Of a stretch of DNA of 64,000 bases, positions 46,372 through 54,668 are shown one piece after another. This DNA comes from Phocaeicola salanitronis DSM 18170. GTDB taxonomy: Bacteria; Bacteroidota; Bacteroidia; Bacteroidales; Bacteroidaceae. The position numbers and the translations under genes are program-made. Numbering within the stretch: the stretch's first letter is position 1; each line of letters starts with the position of its first letter. The notes below the pieces were generated by a model. It saw only the letters and a program-made list of their open reading frames with translations, did not search any database and was not told where the DNA came from. Where the stretch lies: the NCBI RefSeq assembly GCF_000190575.1, contig NC_015164.1:620001-684000 (forward strand). Direction: 5' to 3'.

Positions 46372-47661
46372 TTACACTTTTTTACCTGCGACTACAGATA
46401 TTAAGTTTTCTTTACAGAAATGTCTTTGTGCCAATGTCAAAATCTCTTCGGAACAAACCTCTCTGATAGCTTTCAGGGAGCGCTCAAAGAAATCATTTCC
46501 CAGTCCGGCCGTTTCAATGAAAATCCATGCGTCCGATAAAGAGAAAGCGCTTTCATACGAACGGCACATGTCTCCCAACATATAGTTGCGCACCATTTCA
46601 AGTTCTTTTTCGGATACTTTCTCCGAACGCAAGATATCCATTTCTTTTTCTATTTCAGTGATGATAGGCTGGATGTATTCATTGGCAGCCTCGGTGCTGA
46701 TTCCCAATATACCAATCTTAGGATAGTTCACCAATCCTGCGCTTATCCCATACGTATAGCCTTTTTCTTCACGGATATTCGACATTAACCTGCTTCCGAA
46801 ATATCCCCCGAATAAAGTGACCAACACACGGAACTTCAAATAGTCCGGGTGTTGTTGGGAAAGCGAAAAGCCTCCCATTTTCAACGCGCTTTGCAATGCG
46901 TCTTCTTTTTCTACAAAAATATAATTGTTCTTCTCTTGCTGGGGTATATAGTCCGTAAAAGATGCTTTCACAGAGGTATCTCCCCAGTCGGATTCACCCC
47001 AATGCCGCTCGATACAGCGTATAATCTCCGGCGTGATTTTCCCCGATACATAAACCGAGCTGTTGCCGGAATGGTAATAAGTCCGGTAATATTTTTGCAA
47101 TGCTTCGCGGTTGATACGGTCATAATCTTCCAGTTCTGCATATTTCCCCAACGGATGATGAATGCCGAAGAGGGCACGGTTTAGCCTTTTGCGTGCCATC
47201 ACATCTACACGGCGTGCATTCACCTGAAACTGCTGCTTGTTCACATTCAAGATAACCGCCAGTTCTTTTTCAGGGAAAACCGGTTCTTTCACCATGGAAG
47301 CGACAATTTCTATTGTTTTAGAAAAATGCTTGCTTAATGAATACAAAGTGATAAAACCATAATTGACCGATGAAGACAAATCAAGCCACGCGCCATAATA
47401 ATCCAGTTTCTCGGCTATCTGGGCAGAAGTCAGACTAGAAGTCCCTTCCCGTAGCATACGGTTGGTAAACATGGCTTGTAAGGGCTGGGTTTGGTTCCAT
47501 TGCCCTCCTTTTATTAATAGGTCAAAACGGACTACATCTTCTTGACCGACCTGAATAATGTTCAACGGAACTCCGTTTCGCATCACACGACGTTCCGGTT
47601 CCGCTATCGAAAAATGTTCTATCTGACGAATTTCAGGAGCTGTTGTTCTATCTAAAGCCAT
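46372..47661 (-). CDS. M16-family peptidase homologue lacking the zinc site
   Basis: 429 residues from ATG 47661; the ATG 57 bp further up is less likely. Features of the M16/insulinase fold: N-terminal NGVPLNIIQVGQEDVVRFDLLIKGG and C-terminal REEKGYTYGISAGLVNYPKIG (the R/Y pair typical of M16). The catalytic HXXEH is replaced by QAMFTNRMLREGT, so the protein is probably the inactive partner of an M16 pair or has a structural role. No active M16 partner gene lies in the window. Confidence 0.85.
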   Translation of the reverse strand: MALDRTTAPEIRQIEHFSIAEPERRVMRNGVPLNIIQVGQEDVVRFDLLIKGGQWNQTQPLQAMFTNRMLREGTSSLTSAQIAEKLDYYGAWLDLSSSVNYGFITLYSLSKHFSKTIEIVASMVKEPVFPEKELAVILNVNKQQFQVNARRVDVMARKRLNRALFGIHHPLGKYAELEDYDRINREALQKYYRTYYHSGNSSVYVSGKITPEIIRCIERHWGESDWGDTSVKASFTDYIPQQEKNNYIFVEKEDALQSALKMGGFSLSQQHPDYLKFRVLVTLFGGYFGSRLMSNIREEKGYTYGISAGLVNYPKIGILGISTEAANEYIQPIITEIEKEMDILRSEKVSEKELEMVRNYMLGDMCRSYESAFSLSDAWIFIETAGLGNDFFERSLKAIREVCSEEILTLAQRHFCKENLISVVAGKKV

Positions 47662-47905
47662 TATCGTACTGCAAATTTTATTCCGATTACATTCATTGTT
47701 AACTCCTCCGGCTTGCACACTTGCCCGTACATTCGCAGAATGGCCTTTCCCTTTTCCGGCAAAGCAAATGTTCTGTCAAAAGAACAAGGAAATGCGTCAT
47801 ATTTTGCAGGAATCTTTCCGATAAATTTCATGGTATTCATTTTTTTGATTAGTAGCGTGCAAATTTACAAAAAAAATCTATTTTTGCATCCAAAACTTCA
47901 TCAAT

Positions 47906-48286
47906 ATGAAAAATATGCATCGATGCATTCTTTGCATCGGGTCGAATTATCGGGCGGAAACTTTTATGGAACTGGCAGAAATGCTGCTCAACCGGCGTTT
48001 CCCTTCCATCCGGTGGGGAAAGATGATAAAGACTTTACCCGAAGGGACAACATGTCCTGACCCTTACTTCAATCGTGCCGCCTCATTCGATACGGCATGG
48101 GATGCCGATGCTTTGCGGAATTATTTTAAAAGCATTGAAAAAGCCTGCGGGCGTACATTGCTGAGTAAGCAGATGGGCATCATCCCTCTTGACATTGACT
48201 TGCTGATGATGGACAATACGGTGCTTAAGCCGGAAGACATGCAAAAAATGTATGTACGTCAAGCGTTGCAAGGGTTTGAAACATAA
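47906..48286 (+). CDS. FolK-like protein (dihydropterin pyrophosphokinase family), short
   Basis: A 126-residue protein with the HPPK features CIGSNYRAETFMELAE near the N-terminus, PYFNRAASFDT and KQMGIIPLDIDLLMMDN (the ATP/Mg segment normally GxRxIDIDLL). It is shorter than typical FolK (about 160 residues), and the loop that follows is abbreviated. It may be an HPPK paralogue in folate synthesis or a diverged relative; activity is uncertain. A -7-like TATTTTTG (47879-47886) lies just upstream. A tandem palindrome array follows. Confidence 0.7.
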   Translation: MKNMHRCILCIGSNYRAETFMELAEMLLNRRFPSIRWGKMIKTLPEGTTCPDPYFNRAASFDTAWDADALRNYFKSIEKACGRTLLSKQMGIIPLDIDLLMMDNTVLKPEDMQKMYVRQALQGFET

Positions 48287-48299
48287 CTGCATCACCTGC

Positions 48300-48360
48300 A
48301 CGATTACTAATCGTACAGCATGACGATTACTAATTGTACAGGCGTACGATTACTAATCGT
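48300..48360. repeat. Tandem array, 3 units of 23 bp with palindromic core
   Basis: The core ACGATTACTAATCGT (two exact, one with a T for C change) occurs at 48300, 48323 and 48346, an exact 23-bp period. Each core is an inverted repeat around a central C. It lies directly after the folK-like stop codon. Confidence 0.85.
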
Positions 48361-48421
48361 ACACACAACGCAGCTATATTAAATGAATAAGACTACTTAA
48401 TACAGGATTCCGGCAAACCGC

Positions 48422-49213
48422 TTATTCTTTTAACTTAAACGTCAGTGTACCCTTCTCATCAATAAGCAAATTCACATAATAGCATGACAAATCATCAGGC
48501 ATACTGACCGTTGCCTGATAATGATAGCCCTCTGAATCAACTCCCGTAAATTTCATATCTGACAAAACCGACATTTTCAAGAAATCAGCAGGTACCGTAC
48601 CTTCGAAAATCTCTTTGCCGATGTCTTTTGCGTACAGGCGCTGTTTGCCTTGAAATACACAGATATGAATAATGTTGTCATAATAAACATTGTCTACAAT
48701 CATCCCTTCTTCGGTTATTGTAGGGCGGAATACTTTTTTGGTTGAAGGGTTGATATAGGCATATCCATGATAACGCTTCCCTTGAAAATAAAAAACAGAA
48801 TCCTTTTCTATAACCTTCTTTTCAGGCTCCGTTACGGTTTGATAGCCAAACGGAATCGTATCGTTGTCTGATTTGTGCAAAGAGACCAAATCGCCTAAAG
48901 AGGTGTAGAACTGGAATACGTGTTCTTCGATTTTGATAATCCGGTAAGCGACTGGCTCCAAGCCTTTGGCCAACAATGAATCACCCGAAATGCTAAAACA
49001 GAACGGCATATTGATTTGGCTTGCAAGAAAAATACTATCTCCCTTAATTTTCAACATTGGCAATTCCGTATTGTCATCTATCCAAATGCCTTGCAAATGT
49101 TGCATAATCATTTGGTTCCTTTCCTCCTCAGCCTTTTCTTCTTTTTTTTCAACACTTCCCGTACAGGCTGCAATCAAAGGCATAAAAAGCATGAAAAATA
49201 ATACTTTTCTCAT
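48422..49213 (-). CDS. Lipoprotein of unknown function (DUF4738-like)
   Basis: A 263-residue protein with a lipobox (PLIAACTGS, Cys 17), a charged spacer (VEKKEEKAEEERNQ), and a beta-rich domain starting GIWIDDNTELPMLKIKG, similar to Bacteroides DUF4738 lipoproteins; this family call is tentative. Minus-strand TACTTTTG (49234-49241) is a possible -7 box. No operon partner on the minus strand. Confidence 0.6.
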   Translation of the reverse strand: MRKVLFFMLFMPLIAACTGSVEKKEEKAEEERNQMIMQHLQGIWIDDNTELPMLKIKGDSIFLASQINMPFCFSISGDSLLAKGLEPVAYRIIKIEEHVFQFYTSLGDLVSLHKSDNDTIPFGYQTVTEPEKKVIEKDSVFYFQGKRYHGYAYINPSTKKVFRPTITEEGMIVDNVYYDNIIHICVFQGKQRLYAKDIGKEIFEGTVPADFLKMSVLSDMKFTGVDSEGYHYQATVSMPDDLSCYYVNLLIDEKGTLTFKLKE

Positions 49214-49295
49214 TTTTTATTAATTTCTTGCTGCAAAAGTATAACAAATTAGCCAAGTATCGTCATATAACAGAAAAAAAAACTATATTTGCAGT

Positions 49296-50423
49296 ATGAT
49301 TGAATTAGCCAGACATATCGAAGTATTGCTTTTGGAGAACGATTGTGTAATCGTTCCCGGCTTGGGTGGGTTCATAGCTCACTACTGCTCTTCTAAATAT
49401 AATAAGGAGACACATGAATTTTGTCCGCCGGTGCGTTCCATAGGGTTCAACCCAAAACTGGTAATGAACGACGGATTATTGGTCCAATCATACATGCAGG
49501 CATATAATACGGACTTTCCTGATGCTACCCGCAAAATAAAGGTTGTGGTAGAAGCATTGAAAGAAAAATTATATCAAGAAGGTCATGTGTGCTTGAATCA
49601 GGTAGGGACACTTTATTATAATATAAACGGTGTGTACGAGTTTGAGCCGGCCGAGAATGGATTCTTTACTCCATCGCTTTACGGATTGGCGGCTTTTACG
49701 GTTCAAAAATTGCCATTCAAGCCTACGATGGCAATCGAACCGTTGCGTCAGAAACCGGCAATGCGGTTGCCACGACACAAGCAGGCCTATTCTTATCAAC
49801 GTTGGGCTCGAAATGCCGTGGCCGTAGCTGCTACCATTCTATTGTTCTTCTTGTTCTCCGTTCCGGTAAAGAACACTTATGTCGATGAAGCCAATTATGC
49901 GTCATTAGGTTCTTCCGGATTATTTGATGCAATCCGTAATCAGTCGGCTGCTTCTTGTATACTTTCTCCTGTTTCACAAGCTGCCGGCGGGAAAGAAGAA
50001 CAGCCGCAAGCTCAAAAAAAGCAAGTAAAGAATAATGTAAATACGCTGAAACCGGTTGCCGTAAAAACCGAAAAGGTAGAAGCGCTTTCTAAAGCCGGAC
50101 AAACGGCACGTCAGGCAAAAAAAGAAGCAAACGTTTCCAAGGTCTCTTCTCAAAAAGAAACGGTAAAAACTTCTCCGGCAGTTCCGAAAAACGGTAAGGC
50201 GAGCCATGTCATTGTAGCGAGTCTTACAAATTCCGCCGATGCCGAAAGTGTAGTGGAAAGCTTGAAAAAGAAAGGCTATACAGAAGCGCAAACGGTTGTT
50301 TCGCAGGGACGATACCGGGTTTCGTTGTACCACTATACTGATAAAGCGGAGGCTTACAAAAAAGTACAGGAATTAAAGAAGCAAGAAGATTTCGCTTCGG
50401 CATGGGTTTTTACTTCTAAATAA
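49296..50423 (+). CDS. HU-CCDC81-like / transmembrane / SPOR fusion protein
   Basis: A 375-residue protein. Residues 1-140 match the HU-CCDC81 pair (LLLENDCVIVPGLGGFIAHY; then NQVGTLYYNINGVYEFEP), a DNA-binding HU-like fold of Bacteroidetes. One membrane helix at about 172-190 (RNAVAVAATILLFFLFSVP), a Lys/Gln/Ala linker of about 100 residues, and a C-terminal SPOR domain at about 301-373 (HVIVASLTNSADAESVVESL; YRVSLYHYTDKAEAY). SPOR domains bind denuded septal glycans. This places the DNA-binding part inside and the SPOR part in the periplasm, probably at the division site. A TATATTTG (49284-49291) sits 5 bp before the ATG, implying a very short or absent leader. Confidence 0.87.
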   Translation: MIELARHIEVLLLENDCVIVPGLGGFIAHYCSSKYNKETHEFCPPVRSIGFNPKLVMNDGLLVQSYMQAYNTDFPDATRKIKVVVEALKEKLYQEGHVCLNQVGTLYYNINGVYEFEPAENGFFTPSLYGLAAFTVQKLPFKPTMAIEPLRQKPAMRLPRHKQAYSYQRWARNAVAVAATILLFFLFSVPVKNTYVDEANYASLGSSGLFDAIRNQSAASCILSPVSQAAGGKEEQPQAQKKQVKNNVNTLKPVAVKTEKVEALSKAGQTARQAKKEANVSKVSSQKETVKTSPAVPKNGKASHVIVASLTNSADAESVVESLKKKGYTEAQTVVSQGRYRVSLYHYTDKAEAYKKVQELKKQEDFASAWVFTSK

Positions 50424-50439
50424 AATCAAGCAAACGAAT

Positions 50440-50973
50440 ATGAAGAGAGTAAGATGTCCGAAATGTGACCATTACATCCAATTTGACGAGACGAAATATC
50501 AGGAAGGCCAGTCTTTGGTTTTTGTTTGTGACCAGTGCAAGAAGCAGTTTTCCATTCGGATTGGAAAATCCAAGCTGAACGCAGGAAGCCGGAAAGAAGA
50601 AGTCATAGATGAAAAAGAAGGGACACAAGATTGGGGAAATGTAGTAGCAATCGAGAATGTGTTCGGCTATAAGCAGGTATTGCCCTTGCATGAAGGCGAT
50701 AATCTAATCGGACGGCGCTCGAAAGGTACAGAAGTTGACATTCCGATAGAGACCAACGATCCGAGTATGGACCGCCGTCATTGCATTCTGAATGTGAAAC
50801 GCGATAAACAAGGCAAAGTCATATATACGTTGCGCGACAATGACAGTATCACCGGCACTTTTGTGATGAATGACTTGTTAGGTCCTAAAGACCGAATCCG
50901 ATTGGAAGATGGCAGCATTTTCACCTTGGGGGCCACGACCTTGATTCTTCGGGCAGCAGAAGAAAAAGAATAA
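50440..50973 (+). CDS. Zinc-ribbon / FHA domain protein
   Basis: A 177-residue protein: residues 1-45 form an MJ0042-type zinc ribbon with two CxxC pairs (RCPKCDHYIQF, VCDQCKKQF), and residues 70-173 are an FHA domain (NLIGRRSKGTEVDIPIETND; MDRRHCILNV; DNDSITGTFVM; DRIRLEDGSIFTLG). FHA domains bind phosphothreonine peptides. It starts 17 bp after the HU-SPOR gene and ends at a strong terminator, so the two genes form a small operon; a shared role in cell-cycle signalling is inference. No kinase gene is in the window. Confidence 0.88.
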   Translation: MKRVRCPKCDHYIQFDETKYQEGQSLVFVCDQCKKQFSIRIGKSKLNAGSRKEEVIDEKEGTQDWGNVVAIENVFGYKQVLPLHEGDNLIGRRSKGTEVDIPIETNDPSMDRRHCILNVKRDKQGKVIYTLRDNDSITGTFVMNDLLGPKDRIRLEDGSIFTLGATTLILRAAEEKE

Positions 50974-50976
50974 AGA

Positions 50977-51020
50977 AAGCCCGCACACCGAACATCAGTT
51001 CAATTGTGCGGGCTTCTTGT
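50977..51020 (+). terminator. Terminator after the HU-SPOR/FHA pair
   Basis: AAGCCCGCACA (50977-50987) and TGTGCGGGCTT (51005-51015) form a perfect 11-bp GC-rich stem followed by a short T-rich stretch. Confidence 0.8.
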
Positions 51021-51056
51021 TTGCTTTTTGTTGTATTCAAGTCAAAAGAATCTTCT

Positions 51057-51554
51057 TTACTTTTTCAGGTAAGAAGCCAATTCGGCGGGAGTCACGTTTT
51101 TCGCCACAATCACCCCTTTGCTGTCCACCAGATAATTGGTGAAACCCTGCTTGAGGTCAAACGCGCGAAATGCCTCCGAATCGGAACCGTTCGTTTCCAC
51201 AAAGCAGCGGACATCCTCTAGTCCATCCTGCTCTACCGTTGCATGGAATACCGATGCATAGCGGTCGAAGGAAACAGAGAGCATTTCCACTTGGCCCGTC
51301 TCGCCGGCCAAATGCGCCAATGCGGCATTATTTTGCCTGGACACCGCATCGTAACTTGCCCAGAAGCTCAACAACGTATACCCTTCACGGGCGGAGTGCA
51401 GGTCGAGCGGCTGCACGGTGTCGCAAAGAACCAACGCAGGAATCTTGTCACCTTCCTGCAACTTCTCTGCATGAACATTCTCTTTACTGAACGCAAGAGA
51501 AATCAAAGAACTGAATACTAATACAACAAAAAACCATTTTACATTTTTAGTCAT
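51057..51554 (-). CDS. Thioredoxin-like exported protein lacking CXXC
   Basis: A 165-residue protein with a signal or anchor sequence (VKWFFVVLVFSSLISLAFS) and a TlpA/AhpC-type fold (GDKIPALVLCDTVQPLDLHS; TLLSFWASYDAVSRQNNAAL; NYLVDSKGVIVAKNVTPAEL). The redox CXXC is replaced by SYDAVS, so it is unlikely to be a disulfide oxidoreductase by itself. Periplasmic. It converges on the FHA gene. Confidence 0.77.
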   Translation of the reverse strand: MTKNVKWFFVVLVFSSLISLAFSKENVHAEKLQEGDKIPALVLCDTVQPLDLHSAREGYTLLSFWASYDAVSRQNNAALAHLAGETGQVEMLSVSFDRYASVFHATVEQDGLEDVRCFVETNGSDSEAFRAFDLKQGFTNYLVDSKGVIVAKNVTPAELASYLKK

Positions 51555-51845
51555 GTAATTTGATTTTAGTTAATACTATCCGGGACTGTCGTTCTACAGT
51601 GATTTCTTCCCGGAACATCGTTGGATAGAAAGCGTAACATTTGTGCCACTACTTCCCATTTCGTTTTGAAATCGCTGCAAAGATAGGCATTTTAGGCTTT
51701 CATTGTATCTAAAAATAAGAAAAATTATGTTTTTCAGCATAAAATCCATCTCTCTTATGCTTGGTATTATCGTTTCTTTTTCGCATATTTAGGGCATGAT
51801 TCCAATCGGGTTTTACAATCATTCATAAAAATAAGGATACGGATT

Positions 51846-53204
51846 ATGAAACGTTTTCTTTTCCTGTTAGGCTTACTCTTGAATGCCGTGTGGCTGCCGG
51901 CACAAGACACTTACCGTTATTTGGAACTGGTAAACGATACGGCCAAGAGACAAGAGATAAGACAATTTCTTACACGTACGCTTTCACTCCATACACAGGT
52001 TTGCTACCTGCATTACGCTGCATGGGGAGATTATTTCCGGATGTGGGGATTGCAGGAAAATGGGCATCGGAAGCAAGCCACACTTTATGCGATAAAGGGA
52101 AATGGCTTTTCTGCTCCCGATTCCACCTTCTGTAAACACAAGGTTGCGGTCTCCCTCTCTGTATGCCAAGCCGTGCAACGTCTTTTCAAGAAGGCTATCC
52201 GGCTGGCGGAAGATACAGATTTCAACACAATGGGACTGGATGGCTACACGTGTTATTTTGCGATACCCGATTCTGCGGACGCATTTCATCTGACACAAAT
52301 ATGGACACCTTTAACAGACAGTTCCTTTTGCCGGAAGCTGGTCGATTGGAGTGATTCTGTATTCCAACGTATCATGCATCACGAAACAGACTGGGAACAG
52401 ACAGAGCATACAGCCAACCGGTTATGGGAAGAAATACAGAATGACCCGCTCCCCGAAGACCGTTTTCCTGCCTGGCACGGTATCTGGGCAAGAGGCTTGC
52501 TGACTCCCCGCGAAACGTTGGGCGATACGGCTCGTTTTGCCGGATATCCCACGATAGAAGCCTATTGTTACGATAACATGATTTATCCGGAAGAAATGCT
52601 GAAGCAAGGCAAGGGAGGCTATGCATTCTGCCAGCTTGACTTGGACACCTTGGGAATTGCCACAAACATCCTGACGATACAAAGCAGCCATGAGTCTTTT
52701 GCGGAGGAGGTGACACGTCTGCTCAGGCAAATGCCGCATGCTCTTCCGGCACTTGACAAACAAGGAAAGCCTGTCTCCTGCACGTATGGCATTTATGTGC
52801 AGTTCCGCCCTTATCGTTACCTGCGCCGTCTGAAAGAAAAACAGGAATGAGAAGCCTGTGCCGACTCGATGTTTGTCGGCTATGATTCGTCTGCCAGTTT
52901 TCCGGGAGGCATGTATAAGCTGCAACAATATTTCAAGCAGAACCTGATTGAAGTTTATGGACAGGGCAATGCTTCAGGGGTACGAGGTGTTTACCGTTTC
53001 AAGATTACGGATTATGGTTATCCGGAAGAGGTAAAGGTGCTTCGTCCCGGACCTTTCCCCGACTTTGACGAACAGGTGTTGCGCTTCATCCGGGAAATGC
53101 CCCGCTGGACTCCTGCCGTAGACTGGCATGCCTCTCCTTATATATTTAGGGACTGTGTTTGTACACTTCCGGTTCAGCTTCCATCCCGTCAGGTAAAGAA
53201 ATGA
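51846..53204 (+). pseudogene. Exported protein with tandem TonB-C domains, interrupted by in-frame TGA
   Basis: The reading frame from 51846 (signal peptide MKRFLFLLGLLLNAVWLPA) stops at TGA 52848-52850, yet the same frame continues without another stop to 53204. The upstream part (334 codons) contains a TonB-C-like region (YGGYAFCQLDLDTLGIAT area); the downstream part (FPGGMYKLQQYFKQNLIEVY ... RFIREMPRWTPAVDWHAS) is a second, better-conserved TonB-C domain. The likely history is one gene of about 452 codons broken by a nonsense mutation. Alternatives are readthrough, or two genes using ATG 52869. No selenocysteine insertion structure was recognised. Confidence 0.7.
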
Positions 53205-53224
53205 ACTTATACTCGTCAGTCAAT

Positions 53225-53290
53225 GCACTTATGTCCATCAGCCGGCGCACCTATGTGCACAAGCCAACGGACATAAGTGCATCTTAAAAC
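53225..53290. repeat. Tandem array, 3 units of about 22 bp, palindromic
   Basis: Units begin at 53225 (GCACTTATGTCC), 53247 (GCACCTATGTGC) and 53269 (GGACATAAGTGC), a 22-bp spacing. ATGCACTTATGTCC (53223-53236) is the exact complement of GGACATAAGTGCAT (53269-53282), so the array folds into one hairpin. It lies directly after the broken TonB-C gene. Confidence 0.7.
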
Positions 53291-53376
53291 GGCAAATGCC
53301 CACAAATTACCCACAAATTTGATGTACTTGCCTAGTTTTCCAATCCGAAATCCGGTTCCGTATCAAAATAATCATG

Positions 53377-53384
53377 TATATTTG
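53377..53384 (+). promoter_or_regulatory. -7 element upstream of serB
   Basis: TATATTTG fits TAnnTTTG, 28 bp before the serB start. No convincing -33 was seen. Confidence 0.45.
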
Positions 53385-53412
53385 CAAAGAATAACAGTTT
53401 GAATAAATAAGC

Positions 53413-54648
53413 ATGGACAGTACGAACACAGAACTCATCTTAATACGCATCAGCGGACTGGACCGTCCGGGACTGACGGCTTCCATTACCGAAATACTTT
53501 CGCGTTACGAAGTGGATATCATGGATATCGGACAGGCAGATATCCATAGTACGCTATCGCTGGGCATTCTTTTCAAATGCCGTGAAACAGATTCAGGCAA
53601 CGTGATGAAGGACTTGCTGTTCAAGGCCTCCGAGCTGGGCATTAACATCCGTTTTTATCCCATTTCGACGGAGGAATACGAGGAATGGGTCAACATGCAA
53701 GGCAAGAACCGCTACATCCTGACTTTGTTGGGGCGTAAGCTGACCGCCCAGCAGATAGCTGGAGCCACGGAAATCCTTGCCGCACAGGGATTGAACATCG
53801 ATGCCATCCGACGGTTGACGGGCCGTATTCCCTTAGATGAGCAAAAAGCGCGGGTACGTGCCTGTATTGAGTTTTCCGTACGAGGGACTCCCCATGACAC
53901 CGATGAACTGCAAAGCCAGCTGATGAAGCTGAGCAACCGGCTGGAGATGGACTTCTCCTTCCAAAAGGATACGATGTACCGCCGGATGCGCCGTCTGATA
54001 TGTTTCGATATGGACTCTACACTCATCAAAACCGAAGTGATAGACGAACTGGCGGAACGTGCAGGCGTAGGCGAACAGGTACGTGCCATTACCGAACGGG
54101 CGATGCGTGGCGAAATTGATTTCCGCGAAAGCTTTACAGAGCGCGTGGCACTTCTCAAAGGGTTGGATGAACGCGTAATGAGGGATATTGCCGAACACCT
54201 GCCCATCACCGAAGGAGTAGAACGCTTGATGTACGTGTTGAAGAAATACGGTTATAAAATTGCGATTCTTTCCGGCGGATTCACATACTTCGGCAATTAT
54301 CTGAAAGAGAAGTTCGGAATTGATTACATGTATGCCAATAATCTGGAGATTGTCGACGGGAAGCTTACCGGACGTTATGTAGGTGACATTGTAGACGGAA
54401 AGCGGAAAGCAGAACTGCTGCAGTTGATTGCTCAGGTAGAGAATGTGGATATTGCACAAACCATTGCCGTAGGTGACGGAGCCAACGACCTGCCGATGTT
54501 GTCGGTAGCAGGTTTGGGGATTGCTTTCCATGCCAAACCCAAAGTAAAAGCGAATGCACGTCAGTCTATCAATACCATCGGGCTGGACGGTGTGCTTTAT
54601 TTCTTGGGCTTCAAAGATTCGTATTTGGACGAACGTGCCAACAGTTGA
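53413..54648 (+). CDS. serB: Phosphoserine phosphatase with ACT domains
   Basis: A 411-residue protein: two ACT-type domains at about 1-180 (RISGLDRPGLTASITEILSR; YILTLLGRKLTAQQIAGATE), then a HAD phosphatase with nucleophile FDMDSTLI, motif II SGGFTYF and motif IV GDGANDLPML. Last step of serine synthesis; the ACT domains probably sense amino acids. The two-ACT layout is normal for Bacteroidetes SerB. A short gap separates it from the helicase gene. Confidence 0.94.
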   Translation: MDSTNTELILIRISGLDRPGLTASITEILSRYEVDIMDIGQADIHSTLSLGILFKCRETDSGNVMKDLLFKASELGINIRFYPISTEEYEEWVNMQGKNRYILTLLGRKLTAQQIAGATEILAAQGLNIDAIRRLTGRIPLDEQKARVRACIEFSVRGTPHDTDELQSQLMKLSNRLEMDFSFQKDTMYRRMRRLICFDMDSTLIKTEVIDELAERAGVGEQVRAITERAMRGEIDFRESFTERVALLKGLDERVMRDIAEHLPITEGVERLMYVLKKYGYKIAILSGGFTYFGNYLKEKFGIDYMYANNLEIVDGKLTGRYVGDIVDGKRKAELLQLIAQVENVDIAQTIAVGDGANDLPMLSVAGLGIAFHAKPKVKANARQSINTIGLDGVLYFLGFKDSYLDERANS

Positions 54649-54668
54649 ATATAATAGAAACGATATAT

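Noticed and set aside
52845..52880. Selenocysteine at the in-frame TGA
   Set aside because: No clear SECIS-like hairpin directly after the TGA and no conserved redox context; nonsense mutation is simpler.
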